Assembly (NCBI GenBank): GCA_947246775.1 | Contig: CAMXTM010000017.1 | Location: 1 to 14,471, forward strand | DNA from: an uncultured Clostridium sp. | Lineage (GTDB): Bacteria; Bacillota; Clostridia; Lachnospirales; Anaerotignaceae | Length of the DNA: 14,471 nucleotides | Direction of reading: 5' to 3' | Part shown: positions 6,858-12,596 of the stretch, in pieces | How the letters are laid out: the number at the start of each line of letters is the position of its first letter | Numbering within the stretch: the stretch's first letter is position 1 | Translations under genes and position numbers: made by a program | The notes under the pieces: model-generated | Database searches by the model: none | Told to the model about the DNA's origin: nothing | What the model saw: the letters and a program-made list of their open reading frames with translations, nothing else

Positions 6858-6958
6858 AATAAAAAACTACCCATCATAGCTTTCACCGAGCTAGGGTAGT
6901 CTTTAGACCAAACTAGAGAGTGAGGCAAACCACTTTGTGGTTGGCTACTCTTTTTTAT
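6858..6958 (-). ncRNA. Antisense antitoxin RNA, module A
   Basis: A minus-strand RNA of about 100 nt predicted from its promoter (-35 TTTACA at 6988-6993, 17-bp spacer, -10 TATAAT at 6965-6970) and from a terminator hairpin at 6866-6900. The stem is ACTACCC...GGGTAGT, followed on the minus strand by a T-run (6861-6866). It starts at about 6958, has a small 5' hairpin (AACCAC-AAA-GTGGTT), and is fully complementary to the 3' region of the toxin mRNA, beginning just after the toxin stop. This matches RatA-like and SR4-like antitoxins that overlap the toxin 3' end. Expression is inferred. Confidence 0.7.
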
Positions 6959-6964
6959 AAGCAA

Positions 6965-6993
6965 ATTATAACATGATTATTGTTATTTGTAAA
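6965..6993 (-). promoter_or_regulatory. Antitoxin promoter, module A
   Basis: On the minus strand: TTTACA (6988-6993), 17 bp, TATAAT (6965-6970). This consensus is stronger than the facing toxin promoter, as expected when an antisense RNA must be in excess. The -35 overlaps the left arm of the next terminator repeat. Confidence 0.8.
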
Positions 6994-7027
6994 GCACCAA
7001 TTTTTGACGATAGGTGCTTTTTATTTT
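6991..7027 (+). terminator. Terminator repeat, copy 2
   Basis: Stem AAAGCACC (6991-6998) / GGTGCTTT (7013-7020) and a T-rich run to 7027. It is a likely stop for toxin mRNA A if that RNA reads past the T-run at 6951-6956. Confidence 0.7.
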
Positions 7028-7030
7028 TGT

Positions 7031-7130
7031 TGAAAAAAAACTACCCTCACTGTTTTTGCCGAACTGAAGTAGTTTTTCTATCAAAGTAGAGCGAGAGCTT
7101 ACCACTTTGTGGTTGGCTACTCTTTTTTAT
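7031..7130 (-). ncRNA. Orphan antitoxin-like RNA without a toxin gene
   Basis: A minus-strand RNA of about 100 nt starting near 7130. It has a promoter identical in boxes and spacing to those of modules A and B, and a terminator hairpin (about 7040-7074, ACTAC/GTAGT ends) followed by a T-run on the minus strand (7033-7040). Its first ~28 nt, AAGAGTAGCCAACCACAAAG and the next few bases, match the module A and B antitoxins. The middle and terminator loop have diverged. No toxin frame, toxin -10 or leader is present: only the TTGAA of the forward -35 remains, joined directly to the terminator. It looks like a deletion derivative that keeps only the antitoxin. Confidence 0.65.
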
Positions 7131-7136
7131 AAACAA

Positions 7137-7165
7137 ATTATAATATGATTATTGTTATTTGTAAA
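7137..7165 (-). promoter_or_regulatory. Promoter of the orphan antitoxin RNA
   Basis: On the minus strand: TTTACA (7160-7165), 17 bp, TATAAT (7137-7142). Despite a few substitutions in the spacer, both boxes are intact, which suggests the orphan unit is still transcribed. Confidence 0.75.
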
Positions 7166-7200
7166 GCACCAATCTTTGACGATAGGTGCTTTTTATTTTT
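7163..7200 (+). terminator. Terminator repeat, copy 3
   Basis: AAAGCACC (7163-7170) / GGTGCTTT (7185-7192) with a T-rich tail to 7200, immediately before the module B toxin promoter. Confidence 0.7.
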
Positions 7201-7201
7201 G

Positions 7202-7230
7202 TTGAATTGTGGAAAATTATGTGCTATACT
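7202..7230 (+). promoter_or_regulatory. Toxin promoter, module B
   Basis: TTGAAT (7202-7207), 17 bp, TATACT (7225-7230) with the TGC extension, identical to module A. The RNA should start near 7236. Confidence 0.8.
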
Positions 7231-7294
7231 GTAGAAAGAGTAGCCAAGACGGGTGGTTTGTGTTTCCTCTCTAGTAGGAAGGGGGGTGAGGCAT

Positions 7295-7372
7295 ATGACG
7301 AAATTTGAGAAGATATATTTATTTCTGACTCTATGTTCAGTCATCATTGCTTTACTCTCTTATTTGAAATAA
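7295..7372 (+). CDS. Small hydrophobic type I toxin peptide, copy B
   Basis: A 25-residue peptide, MTKFEKIYLFLT followed by a hydrophobic stretch and ending LLSYLK. The first twelve residues equal copy A. The middle differs (LCSVIIALLSYL against ILIVIIDLLSYF), giving a more uniform hydrophobic helix with no aspartate. The ATG at 7295 follows a strong purine-rich site, GGAAGGGGGGTGAGG (7278-7291). Part of it can pair with TTTCCTC just upstream (7263-7269), which may hide it until the RNA is processed. A convergent antisense RNA begins downstream. The conservation of codon frame and N-terminus while the rest drifts supports a real peptide. Confidence 0.75.
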   Translation: MTKFEKIYLFLTLCSVIIALLSYLK

Positions 7373-7387
7373 GAGGAATATTTGCAA

Positions 7388-7487
7388 TAAAAAAACTACC
7401 CATCATAGCTTTCACAGAGCTAGGGTAGTTTCCACACTACACTAGAGAGTGAAGCGAACCACTTTGTGGTTGGCTACTCTTTTTTAT
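7388..7487 (-). ncRNA. Antisense antitoxin RNA, module B
   Basis: Minus-strand RNA of about 100 nt, driven by TTTACA (7517-7522), 17 bp, TATAAT (7494-7499). It ends at the hairpin 7395-7429 (ACTACCC/GGGTAGT) with a T-run on the minus strand (7388-7395). It is nearly identical to the module A antitoxin, including the first ~30 nt, with changes in the middle (for example GGTTCGCTT against GGTTTGCCT). It would cover the 3' part of toxin mRNA B. The shared head means the RNAs of A, B and the orphan may cross-react. Confidence 0.7.
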
Positions 7488-7493
7488 AAGCAA

Positions 7494-7522
7494 ATTATAA
7501 CATGATTATTGTTATTTGTAAA
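7494..7522 (-). promoter_or_regulatory. Antitoxin promoter, module B
   Basis: On the minus strand: TTTACA (7517-7522), 17 bp, TATAAT (7494-7499); same sequence as module A. Confidence 0.8.
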
Positions 7523-7550
7523 GCACCAATTTTTGACGATAGGTGCTTTT
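7520..7550 (+). terminator. Terminator repeat, copy 4
   Basis: AAAGCACC (7520-7527) / GGTGCTTT (7542-7549). The downstream T-run is shorter here (TTTT then ATTATA), and repeat identity ends at this point. Between 7551 and 7668 I see only AT-rich sequence. Confidence 0.6.
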
Positions 7551-7668
7551 ATTATACAAAAAAGGCTTATTTTGATAGAAAAATCATTTTTTGAAAAAAT
7601 TTGCAGTATTTACGACAAAAATTTTAAATTTGAAACTATTTAATAAAATTGAAAGTATTTTTTGTGTA

Positions 7669-7683
7669 TTTGTCAATGACAAA
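7669..7683. promoter_or_regulatory. Palindrome over the -35 of the SLH gene
   Basis: A perfect inverted repeat TTTGTCA-A-TGACAAA that covers the -35 box (ATGACA, 7676-7681) of the next gene. Its position suits a repressor or activator site. Confidence 0.4.
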
Positions 7684-7704
7684 GTGTAAAAAGCCTGCTA
7701 TAAT
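7676..7704 (+). promoter_or_regulatory. Promoter of the SLH protein gene
   Basis: -35 ATGACA (7676-7681), 17 bp, extended -10 TGCTATAAT with TATAAT at 7699-7704. The leader is about 65 nt and carries AGGAGG at 7764-7769. Confidence 0.75.
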
Positions 7705-7776
7705 AGATGGATAGATATAACATTAAATAAATATTATATCAATCTAAATTTTATATTAAAATTAGGAGGGAACTCA

Positions 7777-9864
7777 ATGAAAAAATATATTAGTTTTTTA
7801 TTAGCAGGTGTTATGACACTATCAGCAACTGCGTCCGTTTTTGCAGCAGATTTTTCTGATATCAAAGATGTGCCATGGCCTGGTGTTGAAACATATATCA
7901 ATCAAGTAGCAGACAATAGTTTAATGGTAGGAGAAAACATTGATGGCAAAATGTTTTTTAGAGCAAAAGACCCTGTAACATTAGTGGAGACTGCGCAACT
8001 TGTTTATAACTTACTCAAGGCAACAAATCATTTGGAAAATCAAACAGATACTGCCGCAAAGTGGGACAGCGTTCTAAAAGAGGCAAAGATTCCAGAGTGG
8101 GCATATACAAGTGTGTCTTACTGTTTAGAAACAGGTGTGATTACAGATGCAGAAGCAAAGGCGTTTATGTCTGGCACAACAAGCGTACAGGCGACAAGAG
8201 AGCAAGTAGCAGGTATGATTGGTAAAGCAATTGCTGGAGTAGATAGTAGTGCATCTTCCAGCAGCACAAGCACAAAATTTGGAGATAACAGTAGTATTGC
8301 AGCAGATAAAGTACCTTATATTGCTTTACTTTCTGAAAAAAGTATCCTTTCTGGTGATGATTTAGGCAATTTTAATCCAAAAAACAAAATAAATCGTGCT
8401 GAAATGGCTGTTATGATGACAAAAAGCAATGATGTACTCAAAAGTGTAACAAACACACCAGCACCTACTACACCAGAAACACCTAGCACTACAACACCTA
8501 GCACCACAACGCCTAGTACCACGACACCTAGCACTACAACACCTAGCACCACAACGCCTAGTACTACAACACCTAGTACTACAACACCTAGTACTACAAC
8601 GCCTAGTACCACGACACCACCTTCAGGCGGAAGCAGCACAACACCTAGTACCACAACGCCTAATACTCCATCTATGCCAACGGTTGGTACTTTTACAGCA
8701 CAAATAGAGCAAGTACAGGCGCAGGGTGATAACAAAATGTTAGCACTTTATAATGGTACACAAGTGATGGGCTATATAGGTGATAACACTGTGCCTACTA
8801 CTTATCAAGATGGTACAGAGGGTACGTTTGGAGATGTCACTGTAGGAACAAGTGTAACAATAACCTATGATGGTGCGCGTATTACAAAAATGATTATCAA
8901 TACTGCTCCACCAAAAAAAGATGTTGTACCTAATGAAGTATTAAAAGGCGACCTTGCGAATCTTTCAAGAGATGAAATCCGTATTGTTAAAGGGCAGCCA
9001 CATTATTTTGCTAGTAATGTAGATATTACTATCAATGGTAAAAGTAAAACTGTAAGGGATTTAATAGATGAATTTGATGATAAAGATGTAGATAAAATAG
9101 AAGTTGAATTGACACTAGATTCCAAAGGAGATGTCACAAAAGTCATTGCAAAAACAAAAGAAAAGAGTTATGAGGACTCTGGCACAATCAAAAAATTGAC
9201 AAAGTCAAAAATTACATTTGAAAATGGCTCAGACTATAAAATAAATGAAAAAGATGTCACTGTAAAATTTGATGGTAGTTCCTCTACACTAGAAAAAGCA
9301 ATTAGTAAAATCAATGAGGCAGACAAAGATGATAAATTTACAGCAGATGTCGATATTGATAAAGATGATGACGATTATGTAGAGAGAATTGAAATCAAAT
9401 CAAAATCTTCTAGCAGTAGTAAGAGCGGTAGTGGTACAATTAAGAGTGTCAGCGGCAAAAAAATTACGGTAGGAAGTAAGAGCTATACCTTAACAAGTGA
9501 TACCACAATTGATATTGACGATGGTGACACCACTATCAAAAAAATAGCCGATTTGGAAACAGCCGTAGAAGATGATGATAAGACAATAGAAGTAGATGTA
9601 ACAGTAAAAAACGATGAGGTTACAAAAGTAAAAGGATATGTTTCCTCAGTAAAAGGTGAACTTTATAGTGTAGATAGAGACGAAGTCACCTTAAACTTAG
9701 ATTCTGGAAAATTTACATATGAATGTAAGAGCAGCGTAGACATTAGCGCTGGAAAATGCGATGATATGGACGAATTGGAAGAATATAACAAAGACCAAGG
9801 TAGAATTGAGGTTGAGTTGACAATAAATAGTAGTAACCAAGTAACCAAAATCAAAGAACGCTAA
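7777..9864 (+). CDS. Secreted S-layer-homology (SLH) protein with Pro-Ser-Thr linker and repeated C-terminal modules
   Basis: A 695-residue exported surface protein. The signal peptide is residues 1-23/24 (cleavage near VFA-AD). Three SLH-like units follow (about 25-85, 92-150, 167-217), the last with a clear INRAEMAVMM motif; these bind secondary wall polymer and hold the protein to the cell wall. A linker (about 225-300) contains nine tandem PSTTT units (236-280) and may be glycosylated. The C-terminal ~390 residues look like five related modules of about 70-80 residues (near 305, 390, 467, 551 and 624). Each has a pattern like SGTIKSVSGKKITV, then an acidic segment, then an I-E-V-E-V-T stretch. 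No enzyme motif is seen. I infer a structural or adhesive role. Strong AGGAGG before the ATG; monocistronic. Confidence 0.88.
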   Translation: MKKYISFLLAGVMTLSATASVFAADFSDIKDVPWPGVETYINQVADNSLMVGENIDGKMFFRAKDPVTLVETAQLVYNLLKATNHLENQTDTAAKWDSVLKEAKIPEWAYTSVSYCLETGVITDAEAKAFMSGTTSVQATREQVAGMIGKAIAGVDSSASSSSTSTKFGDNSSIAADKVPYIALLSEKSILSGDDLGNFNPKNKINRAEMAVMMTKSNDVLKSVTNTPAPTTPETPSTTTPSTTTPSTTTPSTTTPSTTTPSTTTPSTTTPSTTTPSTTTPPSGGSSTTPSTTTPNTPSMPTVGTFTAQIEQVQAQGDNKMLALYNGTQVMGYIGDNTVPTTYQDGTEGTFGDVTVGTSVTITYDGARITKMIINTAPPKKDVVPNEVLKGDLANLSRDEIRIVKGQPHYFASNVDITINGKSKTVRDLIDEFDDKDVDKIEVELTLDSKGDVTKVIAKTKEKSYEDSGTIKKLTKSKITFENGSDYKINEKDVTVKFDGSSSTLEKAISKINEADKDDKFTADVDIDKDDDDYVERIEIKSKSSSSSKSGSGTIKSVSGKKITVGSKSYTLTSDTTIDIDDGDTTIKKIADLETAVEDDDKTIEVDVTVKNDEVTKVKGYVSSVKGELYSVDRDEVTLNLDSGKFTYECKSSVDISAGKCDDMDELEEYNKDQGRIEVELTINSSNQVTKIKER
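8482..8616 (+). repeat. Nine tandem 15-bp repeats coding PSTTT
   Basis: Units of the type CCTAGCACCACAACA, in frame, nine in a row, with one more isolated unit at 8644-8658. Units differ only at third codon positions (ACT/ACC, AGC/AGT, ACA/ACG), so the protein sequence is fixed while the DNA drifts. The count may vary between strains by slippage. Confidence 0.95.
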
Positions 9865-9950
9865 ATAACCCTAAAGGCATTACAGTTTGGATAAGTATTA
9901 CATTTTTCATTTACGCCCAAAATAACCAATTTCATAAATATAAAAACGGT

Positions 9951-9983
9951 AAAAGCCACTTTTATGCTATAAAAGTGGCTTTT
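9951..9983. terminator. Bidirectional terminator between the SLH and aminopeptidase genes
   Basis: A perfect 14-bp stem AAAAGCCACTTTTA / TAAAAGTGGCTTTT with a 5-base loop. The T-ends on both strands let it stop both convergent genes. The rest of the 9865-10013 gap shows nothing else. Confidence 0.85.
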
Positions 9984-10013
9984 GCCAATTATAAACCAAA
10001 TTCCTCTTTCATA

Positions 10014-11129
10014 TTATTTTAGGTTTTCTGGATTTAAGCACTCCAATTCTGGCAATACAAATATGCCATCTTTTCTAATTAAAACATCATCAAAATAAAT
10101 TTCACCACCGCCATATTCTGGTGTCATAATCAGCACCAAATCCCAATGGATAGCGGATTTATTGCCGTTTGGTGCATCATCATAGCAATTGCCTGGTGTA
10201 AAATGGATACTGCCACTGATTTTTTCATCAAAAAGTATGTTAATCATCGGTTTTTTGATATAAGGGTTGACACCAAGTGCAAATTCGCCTACATATCTTG
10301 CACCTTCATCTGTATTAAATATTTTTTCAAGTCTCTCTTTATCATTCCCATCAAAGTCAACGATTTTACCATTTTCAAAAGTCAACTTCACATTTTGGAA
10401 GATAAAACTATTGTATTCTGATGGTGTATTATAGGTAATAGTACCATTGATAGAGTCTTTGACAGGTGCTGTATACACTTCTCCATCAGGAATATTGCAA
10501 CGTCCAGCGCATTTAATAGCAGGAATATCTTTAATAGAAAAAGTAAGGTCAGTATCTTTTGCCACAAGTCTCACTTTGTCCGTTTTGTTCATTAAGGTAA
10601 CCAAATTTTCCATAGCATCTGCCATTTTTTGATAGTCTAAATTGCAGACATTGTAATAAAAATCTTCAAATGCCTCTAAACTGGTGTGAGCAGACTGTGC
10701 CATAGAGTGGGTAGGATAGCGCAAAACAACCCATTTTGTATGAGGAATCCGAATATCATGGTGTACTGGCATAGAATATAATCGACTTTCTAGTGACAAT
10801 TTTTCAGCAGGTACATCAGATTGTTCCGCTGAATTGTCTTCTCCACGTATACCAATGTAAGCGTCCATTTGTTTCATTCTCATACTGTCTATTTCTGCTT
10901 TTAATTTTTGCTGCTGTGCGGTTGCTCCTAAAAGCAATTCTCTATCTATGCTATTTGTACTTAACTCTACAAAAGGAATTGCCTCAATTGCATAAACTTC
11001 TTTTATAATTGCCTTTACGAGTGGAATAGGGTGTACACCATGACAACTAATAAGCACTTTTTCATCTTTTTGTAAGCGGCAAGAATGGTGTACTAATTGT
11101 TTTGCTAGTGTTTTGATTCTTTCGTCCAT
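10014..11129 (-). CDS. M29-family metallo-aminopeptidase
   Basis: A 371-residue cytoplasmic peptidase of the AmpS/PepS/thermophilic aminopeptidase family, which removes N-terminal amino acids from peptides using two metal ions. The ligands and their motifs are all visible: E217 (DGEVYTAP), E282 (GEFALGVNP), H309 (GSIHFTPG), H328 and D330 (SAIHWDLV). The N-terminal half (about 1-200) is the usual Rossmann-like domain of the family. Length is slightly under the typical ~400-410. The ATG at 11127-11129 follows AAAAGGAGA. An extended -10 (TGCTATAAT, 11178-11183 on the minus strand) lies upstream, so the gene may have its own promoter although it lies 114 bp behind the nucleosidase gene. Confidence 0.92.
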   Translation of the reverse strand: MDERIKTLAKQLVHHSCRLQKDEKVLISCHGVHPIPLVKAIIKEVYAIEAIPFVELSTNSIDRELLLGATAQQQKLKAEIDSMRMKQMDAYIGIRGEDNSAEQSDVPAEKLSLESRLYSMPVHHDIRIPHTKWVVLRYPTHSMAQSAHTSLEAFEDFYYNVCNLDYQKMADAMENLVTLMNKTDKVRLVAKDTDLTFSIKDIPAIKCAGRCNIPDGEVYTAPVKDSINGTITYNTPSEYNSFIFQNVKLTFENGKIVDFDGNDKERLEKIFNTDEGARYVGEFALGVNPYIKKPMINILFDEKISGSIHFTPGNCYDDAPNGNKSAIHWDLVLIMTPEYGGGEIYFDDVLIRKDGIFVLPELECLNPENLK

Positions 11130-11177
11130 GTTTTGATTTCTCCTTTTTCTTTTTATAACACACTTAGTATTTTACTA

Positions 11178-11183
11178 ATTATA
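11178..11183 (-). promoter_or_regulatory. Extended -10 of the aminopeptidase gene
   Basis: TATAAT preceded by TGC on the minus strand, about 49 bp before the aminopeptidase start. The -35 is weak (TTCGCA at 18 bp), so the extension would have to compensate. Confidence 0.5.
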
Positions 11184-11243
11184 GCAAAAAATACAACAAA
11201 ATGCGAAAAAGCTCAGGAACTTATCCACAAGCTCTTATAGAAT

Positions 11244-11942
11244 TTACATATTTTGAAGCATTTTTTCTAGTAATTCACTGGAATTTGCCGCAGCGATTTT
11301 TACAAATTGGTTGTAGTCAAGATGTGCTTTGTCTTCTGCATCATCTGAGATAGAGCGTATAATGACAAAAGGAATCTGATTGATATAGCAAGCGTGTGCA
11401 ATTGCTGCACCCTCCATTTCGGCACAATATCCCTTGACGTTTTCCCATATTTTTTGTTTGCCCTGTTGTGTGCTAATAAATTGGTCGCCACTGGCAATTC
11501 TTCCTACAAATACATTCGCCTTTGATGTCAATGTTTCGCCTGCCTTTTTTGCTAATGCAATCAATGTTTTATCTGCTTTAAAATAGCTTTCTTCCATACG
11601 GGGAATCATGCCAATTGGGTCACCAAATACAGAAGTATCCATATCATGCTGTACTGCATCTTCAGAAATGACAATATCACCTATAGATAGCTCTTTATAT
11701 ACTGCACCTGCTACGCCTACGTTGATAACACAATCTACAGCAAATGCATCTATCAATACCTGCGTACAAAGTGCTGCATTGACCTTACCAATACCACTTT
11801 TTACGAATACAATATTTTTATTTAATAACTTTGCTCTGTAAAATGTCAAGCCAATACGCTGCTCTGTTGCGAGAATGTCTGCTTTTTGTAATAATAATTC
11901 GATTTCTTCTTCCATTGCTCCTATAATACCTATGTTTTGCAA
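11244..11942 (-). CDS. mtnN: 5'-methylthioadenosine/S-adenosylhomocysteine nucleosidase
   Basis: A 232-residue cytosolic enzyme that splits adenine from methylthioadenosine, S-adenosylhomocysteine and 5'-deoxyadenosine. It removes inhibitory products of radical-SAM, polyamine and methylation reactions and feeds methionine recycling and, in some bacteria, AI-2 synthesis. Key residues are present: E12 (GAMEEEIE), the purine-site pair in CAEMEGAA (E175, E177) and catalytic D200 (RSISDDA). Length equals the family norm. The start is a TTG (11940-11942): the frame upstream is closed by a TGA six bases before it, the next methionine is inside the conserved GAMEEE motif, and AAAGGA lies about 10 bp upstream. 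An ATG nearby is out of frame. Confidence 0.95.
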   Translation of the reverse strand: MQNIGIIGAMEEEIELLLQKADILATEQRIGLTFYRAKLLNKNIVFVKSGIGKVNAALCTQVLIDAFAVDCVINVGVAGAVYKELSIGDIVISEDAVQHDMDTSVFGDPIGMIPRMEESYFKADKTLIALAKKAGETLTSKANVFVGRIASGDQFISTQQGKQKIWENVKGYCAEMEGAAIAHACYINQIPFVIIRSISDDAEDKAHLDYNQFVKIAAANSSELLEKMLQNM

Positions 11943-11993
11943 TCTGATTCATTCCTTTCTGTATCACAAAAAAATATATTAAAACTTCTTTAT

Positions 11994-12022
11994 TTTAACA
12001 TACTTTTGTGCTACCATACAAT
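11994..12022 (+). promoter_or_regulatory. Probable promoter of the NADAR operon
   Basis: -35 TTTAAC (11994-11999), 17 bp, -10 TACAAT (12017-12022), 37 bp before the NADAR start. Both boxes are only fair. Confidence 0.45.
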
Positions 12023-12059
12023 AAGTAAAAAAGGAATACAAAAAAGGGGGAGGTTTTCT

Positions 12060-12542
12060 ATGAGAGATATCATTTGTTTTCACAATCCAGACGAAAGCAA
12101 TGGCTATTTGAGCAACTGGTTTTTAAGTGATATGGTAATAGATGGAATAAAGTTTAGCTCTATGGAACAGTACATGATGTACCAAAAAGCAAAGACATTT
12201 CACGACATGGACACAGCAGAACAAATATTAAAAACAGCAAATGCTGGCAAAATAAAATCCTTAGGGCGTTCTGTCAAAAATTATAATGATACAATTTGGA
12301 ATGGTGTCAGACAAATTGTTGTTTATCAGGGACTATATCAAAAGTTTAAACAAAATGATACATTACTCAAAAAATTACTTCAAACAAACAATGCGATTTT
12401 AGCAGAATGTGCTGTACAGGACAAAATTTGGGGAATTGGGCTATCTATGACAAATGAAGCACGTTTTGATATGCAACGATGGAAAGGACAAAATTTATTG
12501 GGCTTTGCTCTTATGATGGTAAGAGAGGCACTCAACACATAA
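12060..12542 (+). CDS. NADAR-family protein (YbiA-like N-glycosidase)
   Basis: A 160-residue protein of the NADAR (DUF1768) family. Characteristic segments are NGYLSNWFLSDMVIDG (about 14-29), MEQYMMYQKAKTF (35-47), GRSVKNYNDTIWNGVRQ, and DKIWGIGLSM near the end. The family cleaves N-glycosidic bonds. Some members reverse ADP-ribosylation of guanine bases, and E. coli YbiA acts on early riboflavin-pathway intermediates; which applies here cannot be told. I chose the ATG at 12060 because GGGGGAGG sits 7-8 bp upstream and the family motif begins soon after. An in-frame ATG at 11937 would add 41 residues without family similarity and would overlap the divergent nucleosidase start. It is the first gene of a probable four-gene run; no DarT-like toxin is beside it. 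Confidence 0.9.
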   Translation: MRDIICFHNPDESNGYLSNWFLSDMVIDGIKFSSMEQYMMYQKAKTFHDMDTAEQILKTANAGKIKSLGRSVKNYNDTIWNGVRQIVVYQGLYQKFKQNDTLLKKLLQTNNAILAECAVQDKIWGIGLSMTNEARFDMQRWKGQNLLGFALMMVREALNT

Positions 12543-12596
12543 ATCATATTATTTTAGCGTATGTATAAGGAAAACATATCAGAAAGGTAAAATTCT

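Larger units (their letters stand above)
6642..6952. repeat. Inverted end repeats of toxin module A
   Basis: The left arm AAGAGTAGCCAA (6642-6653) is the exact complement of TTGGCTACTCTT (6941-6952). Moving inward, GTGGTTT (6659-6665) pairs with AAACCAC (6927-6933), GCC (6668-6670) with GGC (6924-6926), and CTCTCTAGT (6673-6681) with ACTAGAGAG (6912-6920). That makes about 31 complementary pairs. In a full-length toxin mRNA these arms would join the 5' and 3' ends. Confidence 0.8.

Noticed and set aside
7138..7347. A 69-codon minus-strand open frame across the toxin module B leader
   Set aside because: It runs through promoters and terminator hairpins of the module and has no ribosome site.
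6571..7550. Interpretation of the repeats as insertion sequences or ordinary MITEs
   Set aside because: The inverted arms lie inside functional promoters and RNA ends, no target-site duplications are evident, and no transposase is present; a MITE-like spread of the module cannot be fully excluded because of the distant copy C.
8482..8616. Regular short repeats that could suggest a CRISPR array
   Set aside because: The 15-bp units are contiguous, in frame and code for PSTTT; there are no spacers and no cas genes.
8316..8735. A long open frame on the minus strand rich in VVLGV repeats
   Set aside because: It is the antisense shadow of the PSTTT array in the SLH gene, with no ribosome site or promoter.
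11221..11229. A perfect DnaA box TTATCCACA between the nucleosidase and aminopeptidase genes
   Set aside because: It is single, with no further boxes, AT-rich unwinding region or dnaA/dnaN genes nearby, so an origin is not supported.
11937..12059. An upstream ATG that would extend the NADAR protein by 41 residues
   Set aside because: The extension is unlike the family, overlaps the divergent mtnN start and lacks a ribosome site, while the ATG at 12060 has a strong one.
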